A stretch of 64,000 nucleotides of DNA from Ashinkailepas kermadecensis (Eukaryota > Arthropoda > Thecostraca > Neolepadidae). Each line of letters starts with the position of its first letter. The first letter of the stretch is position 1. This document shows, piece after piece, positions 46,191 through 58,265 of the stretch. Under the pieces are notes generated by a model. It did not search any database and was not told the origin of the DNA. It saw only the letters and a program-made list of their open reading frames with translations. Location of the stretch: NCBI GenBank assembly GCA_034440615.1, contig JAOTOM010003986.1, forward strand, positions 62,001 to 126,000, given 5' to 3'. Both the position numbers and the translations under genes were made by a program.

Positions 46191-47883
46191 ATCAAGGCTG
46201 TCGAAACATGGTAATCATGTATGTATTCAGGAACTGGACGTTGAACTGTATGGCAAGCCTATCCCAGTTAAACCAGCCGTGAAGTTTCTGGGAGTACAAT
46301 TTGACCGTCGTCTGACATATAAACCCCACATCAAGACACTTAGAGAAAAATGTCTTAAGTATCTCAACCTACTGAAATGTATTGCTGAAATGTCTTACGG
46401 CGCGGACCGTAAAACCCTGATGATATTTTACAAGTCATTTATCCGGTCCAAACTACACTACGCGTGCTTCGTGTATGATAGTGCCTGCGCCAGCAACAAG
46501 CGTACTTTATATACAGTGCACCACTTAGCACTGCGTATTATTACTGAGGCCTTCAGAACCTCTCCGGCTGCAAGCCTGACGACAGAGGCGAACGAACCCC
46601 CGCTGGCACTAAGACGTGAAATGTTGGGATTGCGATACGCGTGTAGGCTGCGGCAGTTTCCCACGCACCCTACTTACGACGCAGTTTTCTCCCACCGCAT
46701 TTTGGCATTTTTTTCCAATGAGCAAGATCAGAGGACATTACCATTCTGTACGCGGATACAGAACCTCTTTAAAAACAGTAGAATGAGAGTGCGTCCAGTG
46801 ATGCGAATAGAAAAACTATCGATACCACTCTGGAACCTGGTTTCATCTCCAGTTGACATATCTTTGTCAGCCATGCACAAAGGAGACATTCCGTCAGTAT
46901 TGTGTCGGTCGAGAACGATTGAGCACCTGGATTCTTACCGAGGACACACAAGGATCTTTACTGATGGTTCCAAGAGTAACACAGGAGCAGGGTGTGCCTT
47001 TGTGTGTGGTACTACTGTACGGTCGTTTAGTTTGTCTGTGTATGTCTCGGTTTATAGCTCTGAACTCATTGCGATCGTGAAGGCATTGTCATTTATAGAG
47101 GTTTCTCAGGATGCTATATATGTGATTTTATCTGACTCCCTTAGCAGCCTTTTGGCGCTGACTGCATTTTATCCCTCAGACCCTATACTACTTGACATTC
47201 TCATACGAATTACTACGTTAGAACGAGAGGGAAAAACCATACGCTTGCGCTGGATCCCAAGCCACATTGGGGTGTGGGGCAACGAGCGCGCGGACTCTGC
47301 GGCGAAGTGGACAGCACAGAATCGCCGCCCACGCATATGTCAACTTCCTGCTGGGGCCCATTTCTCCAGGATTACAACTTTCATACTCGCTAAGTGGCAA
47401 AGGGCATGAGATAGGGAGGGCAATAATAAGCTACATGAAATAAAGCCACATCTAGGACCTTGGGTGTCATGCATGCGCAGGTCCAGGCAAGAGGTCATAC
47501 TCTGCAGGGTGCGCATCGGGCACATCTACGCTACCCATGGCTATCTTCTGTGTGGGGAAGAAAGACCGCGGTGCCCCCGCTGTCTGGAAGCGCTGAATGT
47601 ACGCCACCTACTACTCACGTGCGAACACTTTACACCAGAGCGCCGATTGTTGTATGGGCAAAACGCGGACCGTTTGACATGTGAAGACATTCTGGGAAAC
47701 AACTCAAAACTTGTACATTCTGGAAACCTGCTTCATTACTTAGCAGCGATTGGGTTTCAAACTACGTACACACCAAGGTAATACTTCTCATCTACCGTGA
47801 AGTACTAGGATAAACGTCATGGGCGAGAATGATCAACTCTGGTCGAAGCGCCCTTAAGCCCAAATAACTAATTAACTAACTAA
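46191..47883 (+). mobile_element. 5'-truncated LINE (RT thumb to tail)
   Basis: Starts at the preceding aactaac tail with ctgtcgaaacatggtaatca, which matches 48034 onward in a sister fragment. Ends with a diverged hairpin (gggcga ... gcgccc; 47821-47852) and aactaattaactaacta to 47883. Confidence 0.87.
46279..47781 (+). pseudogene. LINE ORF2 C-terminal half (RT thumb + RNase H), broken
   Basis: Open for 376 codons from KFLGVQFDRRLTYKPHI through LHYACFVYDSACASNKRTL, RNase H IFTDGSKSNTGAGCAF, YSSELIAIVKAL, LSDSLSSLLAL and RWIPSHIGVWGNERADSAAK. A TGA at 47407-47409 and a frameshift near 47490 follow. The Cys/His motif CPRCLEALNVRHLLLTC and the end AIGFQTTYTPR are read at 47464-47781. The catalytic residues of RNase H appear intact. 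Closest relative: 59129-60124. Confidence 0.9.
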
Positions 47884-48779
47884 AGACGATTTCGCTATTT
47901 GGACGTCGAGCACCTCAGCACCGACACTACAAAGGCAGCTACAGCTTGCTGTCTCCCGCTTGGAGCGATGGGCAAACGTAAGTGGCTTCCGTTTTTCAAC
48001 AGGAAAAACGGTAGCTACGCATTTCTGTCGGCGTCAGGGCTGTCGAAACATGGAAATCATGTTGTATAAGTCGCACATTCCTACGAGACTGGTGGTTAGG
48101 TTTCTTGGTGTTCTGTTTGACTCTCACCTAACATATCGGGACCATTTTAAAATGCTCCGTGACAAGTATTTTAAAACTGAATATTCTTCAGGTGGTTTCA
48201 CATACATCACATGGTGCCGACAGACGCACATTGCTGCTCTTATTCGATCTTTAATCCGTTCTAAGCTTGACTATGCGTGCTTTGTGTATGACGGTGCATG
48301 TGCAACAGCCAAGCGAACGCTGGACACCATTCACCACACTTCGCTACGTATTGTTACCGGTGCATTTCGCACGTCACCGGCAGTAAGTCTTTTAGTAGAA
48401 GCAAACGAACCAAACCTTGCTATGCGTCGCGAACTACTTGGGATGCGCTATGCATGCAAGCTACGCCAGTTGCCAGAACACCCCACATACCGGCCAGTGT
48501 TTTCCCGACGTATCCTTGCGCTGTTCGGAGGTAGACGACGGGAGACATCTGTTCATTTCTGTGTGAGGATCCGCGCCCTCTTCGAGAACAGTGGCATACG
48601 AATGAATGGAGTGATGCGTGTGGATTATTTTAAAAACTCCTCTCTGGAGACTGGTCTCTCCAGACATTGACCTATCGCTGGCATGTATGAGAAAAGGTCA
48701 TGTCGTTCCTGCAGAACTCAAGCTCAGAGCACTAAAATTGATTTCGTCATACTACACGTCGACCTATACAGATGTCCAA
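47884..48779 (+). mobile_element. LINE fragment (RT palm end to RNase H start), truncated both sides
   Basis: Starts just after the previous tail with gacgatttcgctatttgg, which encodes the DDFAIW of the RT catalytic motif. Continues through FLGVLFDSHLTYRDHF, frame damage near 48180-48240, and LIRSKLDYACFVYDGACATA to the start of RNase H (TYTD) at about 48774. There it is fused to 5' UTR sequence of another LINE. The longest frame is 47960-48670. Confidence 0.85.
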
Positions 48780-49036
48780 GTGTCTGGTCGCCTCGGGACG
48801 GGGACCTGGGATTCTTTCCAGAGTCTGCCGGCCCGGCCGGCTGGGGTCAAGGGGTGGGCGGCGTTGGATCCCGGTCGGGGTGGTGAGTCTCTCTCTCCCG
48901 GCCGGGTGATGGCGTCGCCTGCCCCGTATAGCTCCTCGGGCGCCTGGCGTCCTCCCGTCCGCGGGACCCAGGCGTCTCCCCGAGTAGGGCCCCTATGCGA
49001 TGGGGCGCCGGAGGGGCTGAACACAAACTCACTTAC

Positions 49037-51192
49037 ATGGCATCTCCAAACCATAAAACTCCTCCTGGTCCCTCGTGTAGGGGCCAGACCATTCTCCCAC
49101 CCACAACCGGTGGAAGAAAGCCTAACCCGGCAAGCAGCAGAAGCATTGCCCCCAATGCCCCACGTATCCTCATCATCCGAGGACTGACAAGGAATCTTGC
49201 GTCGTTCTCCCCTTTCCAGAGACGTGGTGGATGTGACAGACTTGGTAGAAATTGTACGTTGTGAGAAGCTGAAGGATGGAACGTTGGAGGTAGAGTTTGC
49301 GGTGGCACAGGAAGCGGAGAGGGTGTTGACGAGCTCTGAGTTTGTATCTGGTGCGCGCAACGGTGGGAGGAAAATCGATGAAAGCATCCAAATTAAAGTT
49401 GAACCACATCAAACCAAAAATACATCGCGCGGAATCTTAAATTGTTACGACCTGAAAGACGTACCGGAGGACGAAATAGTGGATGGGTTGTCTGAGTTCG
49501 GCGTGATAGGAGCGAGAAAAATGAAGACTAGACGAGGTTCAGATCTGATTACCACGAACAATGTTGTCTTAACTTTTAACTCAACCGACTTACCTTCTGA
49601 GATTCGGGTGGGTTACATCCGGGTGAAGGTGCGACTTTTTTCTCCCTAATCCCATGCGCTGCTTTAAGTGCCAAAGCTATGGCCACACAAACCAATTTTG
49701 TCGGAACCGCCCCGTGTGTGGCAGGTGTGCTTCCCCCGACCATACAGGCGAGCAGTGTACCACCGAGATACCCTTCTGTGTGAACTGTGGCAGAGGACAG
49801 GATCCCCACACTTCGTTTAACCGCACCTGCCCTAGCTACTCGAAATAAAAATAAATTATTTCCATCAAGTACTTACAAAAAGTTACTTTCCGCGAAGCTC
49901 GGGAGTTATATGAAAAATATCACCCTAAAGCATCGTACGCCACGAAAGTTAAAAATACTAACATCAGTCCAACAACAGGCTCCGACATACAACACTGAAC
50001 ATCTGATCGCACAGCTGAGTGCTCTTTTCCGCTCTCTATGCGTACTTGTCCCCTCCCCAACGAGACAAGCACAGCTTGCACCCCCTTCCGAGTATGCAGA
50101 ACGCGAGGCTTCACCACCACGGACCCCTCAAGCGACTGTTCCGAAGCCAGCCACAGAACGAGCTCCGGAGGAGTGGACTCTTGTCCAGCGAACCAAGCGG
50201 CCCGGCAAGCACTCCAACGCCAACCTACAATCCTTACCCTCAACCTCCACCGGCACCACAACCACCCAATCCATCCCTGAACTTCCGAAACCACTTCTAC
50301 CCGTCCACCCCCGCCAGTTACTTTAAGAGAAACCGGTGTGACTTCCCGTCAGGTAACAGTCGTAGCGCCCTCGGCGACCAGACCAGGGCCCAGTGTTCAC
50401 GTCCACCCGAGAGCTCCCGACATGGGGGCGTCTAGCCGGGCAGCTCGGTCTGGGTCCAGAGACTCTTCGCCGAGCGCACGGGTTCGCAGCCCCTCCCCAT
50501 CAACCCCAAAATCCCCACCTACCTCTCCTCATCCACCCTCCAACCTCCCCTCACCTTCCACACGCCCTATCACCTCCAAACCCAGCCTCTCCACGTCCTC
50601 CATGCCTGAACCTCCCCTCCCCACGTCAACCAGCAGTCCTCGCCTTCAACCTCCACCAGAACCTCCCCTCCCCACGTCAACCAGCAGTCCTCGCCTTCAA
50701 CCTTCACCAGACCCACCCCCACCCAGCTCATCCCTGATCCTCCCGAAGCCACTCCTGTTCCCCCAACCCCACCAGTTACCAGGAGAGAGTCCGATACGAC
50801 CCCCCGTCGAGTTCCAGTAATGGCACCCTCGGCGACTCGACCTTCTACCCAGGTCCATCCGAAAGCTCGGGGGCGTCTGGTCGGGCAGCTCGGTCTGGGT
50901 CCAGAGACCCCTCGCCGAGCGCACGGGTCGGCCAGTCCCCCAATTCGACACCCCACCACCACCAGCTTACCGTGTCAGTCAGTCAACTCCAGAGACGGGG
51001 AAGGTGATGGGCCCGCCTCCCATACCACCCGGTGTTGCTGAAACAGCGCCACACCCTACTACTCCCCCTGTGACTGGACGCAAGCGGCTGTCCCCGTGGA
51101 CACCATCGCCGCCAGGCGGAAGAAACCCAAGATATCGTCAGAGATCGGCCACGGAACCAGGGAGCTCAGTAGGAGAAGCTGGGAACAGGTAA
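49037..51192 (+). pseudogene. LINE ORF1 (gag-like), broken
   Basis: ATG at 49037 (MASPNHKTPPGPSCRGQT). Frames shift near 49200 and 49645. Conserved segments: ILNCYDLKDVPEDEIVDGLS, then CFKCQSYGHTNQFC, CGRCASPDHTGEQC and CVNCGRGQDPHTSFNRTC. The C-terminal half is strongly Pro/Ser-rich, with a perfect local duplication of about 66 bp (PPLPTSTSSPRLQP twice, 50610-50710). It ends at about 51192 after GRKRLSPWTPSPPGG. Confidence 0.87.
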
Positions 51193-54035
51193 TATTTAGC
51201 TTGTCTTAGTCACCCACGTTTTTAGCTCACTACTCCCATTTTTATATTTCTGACGTATGAGTTTTATTCTCCAATGGAACTGCAGAGGTTTGAGAGAACC
51301 AGGCTCCACGACCTCCAAACCATTTTACACTCCCGAGTGCCATTGGTAGTTTGTCTCCAAGAGACTAAGCTCTCTCCTGGTGCACATTTTCAACTAAAAA
51401 ACTACTCAGTGTTGCGTATAGATACTACTCCTCGCACAGTGGCTCATGGCGGTGTGCTCATTGCTGTGCACAATTCTGTAGCATTTACACATATACCTCT
51501 CTCCTCAAATATTCAAGGTGTCGCTGCTCGTGTGATAATAGACCACCGTGTTATTACCATATGCAACCTATACCTACCGCCGGGCGGACCGTTTCCACTT
51601 GCAGAGCTATCCGAAACTGTGGCTCTGCTCACCCCACCGGTGATGGTGTGTGGCGATTTTAATGCTCACCACTCTCTTTGGGGCTCAACCATGATTACTA
51701 GCCGTGGGCAGTGCAATGGAGCGTTTTATAAGCGATTTTCCTCTCTGCATTCTTAACACGGGAACACCAACACATTTCACATTACCGACTAGACAGACCT
51801 CCGTACTGGACCTCACCCTCTGCAGTCCAGAGATTGCACCTTTACTAGAATGGTCTGTAGACGATGATCCACACAACAGCGACCATTTCCACGTTTTCTC
51901 ACATTTCGTTGGTCGCGTTACGGTTGGTCGACGACCTTCAAAGTGGTTATTTCACCGAGCCGACTGGGAGGCCTTCCAATCGAACCTAGAAAGCACACTC
52001 CACGACTACTCAGATGAATCGGTCATTTCCGTGGAGACTTTCACTACGGCGACTCTGGAGAGTGCTCAGCGGCACATCCCACGATCATCAGGAACGTCGA
52101 TGTGTGTTCCAGTCCCATGGTGGTCGGATAAGTGTCGAGATGTTATCCGTGCTAGGAAGAGGGCATTTCGTATATTTAATAATAATAGTTCCACATACAA
52201 TTTAATAACTTTTTGCAAAGCACGAGCGCTCGCCAAACGCACTATCGCCGAGGCGAAACGAGACTCGTGGAAATCGTATGTAAGCACGCTAAATCGTTCC
52301 ACGTCACTGTCGACTGTATGGTCCCGCATCAAGCGTTTCTCCGGAAAACACGCCCCAGTTCCTCTCCCTGTCTTGCACATGGCAGGGCAGGACATCATCG
52401 ACCCAGAAGAAGTGGCTGACAAGATAGGATGTGCTTTGTCCACACGCTCGGAAAACACAAATAACGAGCGATTTTTGAGACACAAGGATCAGTGCGAGGC
52501 ACGTCCTCTTGATTTTTCCACCACAAACATCTTCCAGTACAACATACCATTTTCCATTTCCGAATTAACTGCAGCAATCAGGACACTCAAGAGCGTGGCG
52601 GAGGGTCCGGACACGCTGCATAATGATATGATAAAACTTTTACCAGCTGCTGCTTTAGAAGCACTCCTGGAAGCCCTAAATGGAATGTGGACATCAGGCA
52701 TATTTCCACCTTCATGGCGGGAGGCAATTATAGTGCCCATACGTAAACCAAATAAATCTGGCAAGGACCCATTACATTACCGTCCAATCTCGCTGACTTG
52801 CTCCCTGTGTAAACTGTTTGAAAAAATGGTGAATGTCCGACTGATGTGGTTCTTAGAACATAACAATCTGCATACTGTGATACAGAGTGGCTTCCGAAAA
52901 CACCGTAGCACACTTGACCGCATTTTAACACTCGACTCCGTTGCGCGCTCTTGATTCATGAAACGCCACCATACAGCTGTAATATTTTTTAAACATTGAC
53001 GGCGCATATGACATGGCGTGGCATCACGGTATCCTGATGAAGCTACACAGTATGGGTGTCAGAGGCTCCGTGGGGTCTTCTTGTCCAATTTTCTATCTTC
53101 CTGAACGTTTCGCGTCAGAATAGGAAACTCCCTATCTGACACCTTTTCTCAAGTCAACGGAGTCCCGCAGGGGAGCGTACTGAGCCTAGCATTGTTTGCC
53201 ATTTCTATCAACGACATGGGTACCTCACTTCCGAATTCCGTAGGGAAAGCGCTTTTCGTGGATGATTTCGCCATAGGGTTTTCTTTACGCTCTGTGCACA
53301 CGGTTGAGAGACAACTCCAGATGGCTGTCCGGAAGCTGCAGGGTTGGCGCAACAAAACCGGTTTCGTTATGTCTACATCTATAACCACCGCTGTCCACTT
53401 CTGCCGCAAACGCTCTTGCACTGACCCCGTGATTATACTCAACGGACGCCATATCCCATTCAAGCCAGCCGTCAAGTTTCTAGGTATATGGTTGGACCGC
53501 CGACTGACATACAGCATCCACATCAACGATCTTGCACAGAAATGTGCAAAACGACTACAGGTAATGAGCACCGTCTCTAGATGCTCGTATGGAGCAGACA
53601 TCTATCTTGCTTCTTATGTACCGATCGCTCGTACGTTCTAAAATAGACTATGGATGTTTTATTTATGAAGGAGCGTGTATTTCAATGAAACGCCGTCTGG
53701 ACGTTATCCACAATACAGGCCTACGTATAGCTACTGGAGCTTTCCGTACTTCTCCGACCGGTAGTTTAATGGCTGAGACTGACGAACCTCCCCTTGCGTT
53801 GCGCCGTATACTACTGGGAGCGAGATACGCATGTAAGGTCGCACAGAGCCGAAAACATCCAACATATCAGTGTATATTCTCTAGGCCATTACTGCCAGGT
53901 CGGTCAACCTGTATTCAGCGTGGCTTGCCATTTTCTTCGCGCATGGCTTCGATCTTCCGAATATGCAATGTTAGACCAAGCTATGTGGCACGCGCTGTCA
54001 CTCCAAACATCCCCCTTGGAAGGTTGTCCCAGTGC

Positions 54036-54118
54036 AGACTACAGGTAAGTAGTCTGCAGGTAAGACAAGGACAAGGTACCTTGTCTTACATGTAAGACAA
54101 GGTAAGGTCTTACCTTGT
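54036..54118. repeat. Cluster of short palindromes (foldback insertion)
   Basis: gcagactac ... gtagtctgc, then gtaagacaagg ... ccttgtcttac, and a further imperfect gtaagacaaggt / accttgtc pair. None of the other ORF2 copies has this at the RT-RNase H boundary. It creates the stop at 54093-54095. Confidence 0.8.
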
Positions 54119-54705
54119 CCTATTCAAAGAAGGGAAATGTAACCTCCGAAGAATTCCGCATGCTTGCGTTATAAAAAACTACACCAGTACCGTGAGTTAT
54201 CCCGCATCTACACAGACGGCTCCAAGTCCCCTTCCGGCGTGGGATGCGCGTATGTTGGTCGACGCGGTATTGGCTACTTCTGTTTACCGAAGCAGGCGTC
54301 GATTTTTACCGCTGAACTCTACGCCATTTTGCAATCTCTTTATCATATCCAGGATGACCAGTCCATAAATCACGCCGTTTTTACTGACTCCCTGAGCAGT
54401 CTCTGGGCAATGAAGTCTTTTAACCCGGATAACAGGCTTGTGCACAGGATTCTTTGCGTCGTCAAATCCCTAACTGCTATCAACAAAAATATCGTATTGT
54501 GCTGGATTCCCAGCCATGTTGGACTTGCTGGAAATGAAGCTGCCGTTTTAGCCGCTAAGCACGCCATCAACAATGGCCGTGAAGTTCGTCTACGTCTTCA
54601 TCCAAGTAATATATACCCCTCCATATTATCACATATACGGTCCGAATGGCAACGAACCTGGAACTCCAAACCTAGTAAGTTGAGGGTTATAAAGCCGGTA
54701 CTAGG

Positions 54706-54864
54706 GGGACGAGTGGTCTAGGGGTTAGATGCTCGTCTCACAATCGAAAGATTGTGGGTTCGAATCTCACCTGTTGCTACTCTTCGCCCGTGACCAATCG
54801 GCGTGAGAGATTGGCGACGCTATATGACTCAACGGTCGACGTGTCGTAAAACCAATAACCAACC
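54706..54864 (+). mobile_element. tRNA-derived SINE, 15-bp target duplication
   Basis: 159 bp. The head has Pol III promoter boxes: A-like tggtctaggggttagatg and B-like ggttcgaatctcacc. The T-arm gtggg-ttcgaat-ctcac is intact. The acceptor stem is not closed, so it is not a tRNA gene. The body contains cttcgcccgtgaccaatcgg; the tail has a stem cgacgc ... gtgtcg and ends aataaccaaccaa. Flanking repeats aaagccggtactagg lie at 54691-54705 and 54865-54879. The sequence is most like a tRNA-Arg/Leu type; the source is not settled. Confidence 0.93.
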
Positions 54865-55294
54865 AAAGCCGGTACTAGGAATGTGGCAGTTCTCACACCG
54901 GACCACGCGACGGGAGGAAGTAACGCTCTGCCGATTGAGGATTGGCCATACATTCGCGACACACAGCTGTGATGCCCACGCTGTTCGGACCCGCTTACCG
55001 TGTATCATGTTTTAGTAGGTTGTGTACTGCTGGACCCTCCCGACGACAGATTTTAGGACGGGTAAACATCGACACTTTACGAATGCTACGAAACAATGAC
55101 TCTGGGGTTGTATCGTCTGGAGACATTTTTACTTTCCTTCAACAAGCCCGTTTTGATGGTGTATATCGCCGCCCCTGAAGACTATTAACTACTGACTATT
55201 ATAGGAGCATAGTAGATTAGCTATCAACACAGTTATGGGCGCAAAATGACCTTTGCAGTCGACGCGCCCCTAAACACCAATCCACCACCACCAC

Positions 55295-57319
55295 AATGTG
55301 GAATCCGTGGGAACTTTGGAATTTTTATCCAGACATTTCTGAAAGACCGCTTCTTCCGCATCCGAGTGGGATACGAACTTTCTGAGCGATTCCATCAAAT
55401 GGATGGAGTTCCACAGGGCAGTGTTTTGAGTGTCGCCCTGTTTGCTATCATGATAAATGATATTGGGGATGCACCGTTGCAAAGCATCGGACGTTCGCTA
55501 TTCGTCGATGACTTCGCGATATGGTCATCTGGCTCCAACACACCATCGCTAACAAGACGGATTCAGCTTGCGGTAAACCACCTCCAAAGATGGGGCATGA
55601 CAAACGGATTTCACTTTTCTACAGCCAAAACGGTTGCAGTGCACTTCTGTCGCAGGCGGTGCTCTCAAGCACTAAACACGGAGTTGCATGGGACACCTAT
55701 CCCTGTTCAACAAAGCGCGAAGTTCCTTGGAGTGCAGTTCGATACTCGTCTGACGTACAAACCACATTTTAAAACACTGAGATAAAAAATTTTCAGTCAC
55801 TAAACTTGTTGAAATGTATATCACGAACCTCCTATGATTCTGACCGAAGGACACTAATGATGCTATATCGATCACTCATCCGATCTAAGTTGGACTATGC
55901 ATGATATGTATATGATGGTGCCTGCAAGAGCAATAAGCGTACTCTCGGTGCGGTGCAGCATGCGGCTCTGCGAACCGTCACCGGGGCATTTAGAACCACG
56001 CCGATTGCTAGCCTACTCGTAGAGTCGAACGAGCCTCCGCTGGCGTTGAGACATGAAATGCGTGGCCTACGGTATGCATGCATATTACGGCAGTTCCCCA
56101 CTCACCCCACCTACGACGCGGTGTTCTCACGACATACATTGGCACTCTTCCGCAGTGGCAGAAATATAACAGCTTCACCGTTCTGTGTACGAATTCGTGC
56201 TCTCTTTCAGGAGAGTGGTGTAAGAATTCGTCGGGTGATGCGCATAGAGAAACTAGCCGTACCGCCCTGGAATCTAGTCTCACCTATAGTTGACCTATCA
56301 CTAACAGCGAACCCGCAAGGATAATGTAGCATCTACACTTGTCCGCATGAAAACACTGGAGCACTTGGAAACATATCAAGGATATACACCAATATTTACT
56401 GATGGATCCAAGACCAGCACTGGAGCAGGACGTGCTTTCGTATGCGGCACTTCCGCTAGATCTTTTACCCTGCCTGTGTATGCATCAGTGTATACCTGTG
56501 AACTGATGGCAATAATTAAAGAGCTCTCTTTCATCAAAGTATCACAAGATGTTTCATATGTCCTACTGTCTGACTCTCTTAGCAGCCTTTTGACACTTAC
56601 CGAATTTTACCCTACAGACAGATTACTGATTGATGTTATATAACACGTCTCACTAATCTGGAACGAGACGGAAAAAGCGTTCGTCTGTGCTGGGTACCGA
56701 GCCATGTCGGAATTTATGGAAATGAGTGAGCCGATTCCGCAGCTAAATGGGTAGCCCAGAGATCCCCAACACCTATTCTCTCACTTCCAGCCAGGGACCA
56801 TATCCCTGGAATCTTATCGTACATGAAGGCTAAGTGGCAGATGAGATGGAACGCACAGTCCAACAATAAGCTGCATTCAATACAATTACAACTTGGGGAC
56901 TGGTCATCATGCCATCTCAGATTCAGGAGTGACGAGGTGACTTTATGTAGACTACGAACCGGCCACACACACGCTACTCACCAATACCTCCTCTGCGGGA
57001 AAGACAGACCCGAGTGCCCCCGCTGTCTGGAAGCCCTCACGGTGCGACATGTGCTTCATGCTTGCCAACACTTTTCAAGGGAGCGAAGGTTGTTCTTTGG
57101 AAATATGATCGGACATTTAACATATCGCGACATTCTAGCAGATGACTCGGAAATTGTTCATTCCGGCAGTATATTTAAATACCTAAGAGCGATAGAATTT
57201 CATTCCATATACTCACCTCAGTAACACGATAGGATTTTAGCATACTAAATGAACGTTATGGGCGTTAAATGATCATAATTTTGGTCGAGGCGCCCTAAAA
57301 CCCAAATAACTAACTAACC
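55295..57319 (+). mobile_element. 5'-truncated LINE (RT palm to tail)
   Basis: Begins with aatgtggaatccgtgggaac immediately after the previous LINE tail. About 95% identical to 43510-44860, extending further to a 3' end with hairpin (gggcgt ... gcgccc, 57260-57294) and aactaactaac to 57319. The copy is young relative to its sister at 43.5 kb. Confidence 0.88.
55303..57224 (+). pseudogene. LINE ORF2 C-terminal two thirds (RT + RNase H), broken
   Basis: RT: GVPQGSVLSVALFAIMINDI, LFVDDFAIWSSGS, FLGVQFDTRLTYKPHF, a stop at 55783-55785 and frame damage to about 55950, then thumb/connection and a frameshift near 56320. RNase H: IFTDGSKTSTGAGRAF (catalytic D present, unlike the 44.6-kb sister), YTCELMAIIKEL, LSDSLSSLLTL, stop at 56641, then CWVPSHVGIYGNE followed by TGA. 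The C-terminal part CPRCLEALTVRHVLHAC, ending IEFHSIYSPQ, reads at 56823-57224. Confidence 0.88.
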
Positions 57320-57738
57320 ATCTTCCTCCCAGACAAGTGGCAAGCAATGTGGGACGCGACGACGACAAACAAACCACGAACCATCAAACAACGTCTGAGA
57401 CCATGGAGCTCGTCCTGTCGTAGACATAGACGTAGACATAGACATTTTGGGTCTAACCAGGTGGCTTCCCTTAGCGATATTCTATCCGATAACTCGCACA
57501 TTGTTCAGTCGGGACGATTGATGGATTTACTGTCTGAAGTGTCGTTCTCAGCAATATATACCCCTCGCTGATATGCACTGCATGCAAGTTATGTGGCACA
57601 ATAGGGCCAGGTAGACGACTACGTACTATGTGAATCTTGATTCCATTCTGAACCGCACTTTGATAACACCATGAGTTATGGGCGCAAAATGACCTCAGTA
57701 TTCCAAGCGCCCCAAAACCCAAATAACTAACTAACTAA
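57320..57738 (+). mobile_element. LINE 3' fragment with internal deletion
   Basis: FLPDKWQAMWDATTTNKP, then a jump (agacatagacgtagacatag microrepeat at 57422-57440) to the C-terminus: SDILSDNSHIVQSGRLMD, ending FSAIYTPR at 57571. 3' UTR and hairpin (gggcgc at 57680-57685, gcgccc at about 57708), tail aactaactaactaa to 57738. The Cys/His region is deleted. Confidence 0.85.
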
Positions 57739-57740
57739 GC

Positions 57741-58214
57741 TCTCCAACCGGGAGCAGCTTTGAAACCGCTGGAAGCGTGCCTTCTTTGTCGAATGCGAGT
57801 GGAGCTGGATCATTGCCGGTGTCGGACGTCACCCTTCAGCGGCAGGAGTCCGAAAGACTTGCTCGCGACGCCAAGCGGGCGCGTCTTGCGGAGACTGAGA
57901 GGGCCCGAGCAGCAAACCGCAAGGGATCGGATCAATGTGTCCAACCAAGGGCGGCTACTCCGTCGCCGCGCAGGCGAGTGGAGGGCCCGTCCCACGCTCC
58001 AGCACCAGTGTCCGACTCGGCCAAAATGGGTCCTCCACTACCGCCTCGGAGCGGTGCTCCTTGCGCTCCATCTGGTGGAACGGAACGCGCCGAGAAGCGC
58101 GTTCTTCCTGTGACAATATCTCCAGATGGTGTGTCGCCCAGGTCGCGGCCACGGACGGCCTCGCTTGGGTTGGACCCGGATCCCGTCTCGAACCGCGTCC
58201 CGACGGCGGTGTGA
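57741..58214 (+). pseudogene. LINE ORF1 C-terminal part
   Basis: Open for about 155 codons. It has a charged segment absent from other copies (RQESERLARDAKRARLAETE, possibly helical), then the Pro-rich C-terminus common to this family (SPRRRVEGPSHAPAP; AEKRVLP). The zinc knuckles are missing because the copy is truncated. Confidence 0.75.
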
Positions 58215-58265
58215 AGGTACGAGCTGAGAGCCATTTTTAGACATCCACTCTAGACATCTCTAGCC

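Larger units (their letters stand above)
51257..55178 (+). pseudogene. LINE ORF2 (endonuclease-RT-RNase H), broken
   Basis: ATG at 51257 (MSFILQWNCRGLRE), frameshift near 51290. Endonuclease: CLQETKLSPG, VCGDFNAHHSLWGS, frameshift near 51700, NSDHFHVFSHF. RT: HYRPISLTCSLCKLFEKMVN, SGFRKHRSTLDRILTLDS, damage at 52953-53150 around FNIDGAYDMAW, GVPQGSVLSLALFAISINDM, LFVDDFAIGF (the W of FAIW is G). The region after the thumb carries a palindromic insertion. RNase H: IYTDGSKSPSGVGCAY, FTAELYAILQSL, FTDSLSSLWAM, CWIPSHVGLAGNEAAVLAAK. A SINE splits the segment after RNase H. The C-terminal Cys/His region looks deleted (HSCDAHAVRT). This is a distinct subfamily from the 25-31.6-kb copy. Confidence 0.9.
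48780..55294 (+). mobile_element. Long LINE copy (5' UTR part, ORF1, ORF2, tail) carrying a SINE
   Basis: Begins inside the 5' UTR (ctggtcgcctcgggacgggg, equivalent to 25430) and runs through ORF1, ORF2 and 3' UTR to a hairpin (gggcgc at about 55237-55242, gcgccc at about 55264) and a weak tail, aatccaccaccaccac. It is interrupted by a SINE at 54706-54864 and by a foldback insertion at about 54036-54118. Its 3' portion defines the same subfamily as the old copy at 4900-6530. Confidence 0.87.

Noticed and set aside
54706..54780. tRNA gene
   Set aside because: A and B boxes and a T-arm are present but there is no closed acceptor stem, and the sequence continues into a LINE-like tail with target duplications. 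It is a SINE head. The same applies at 58266.
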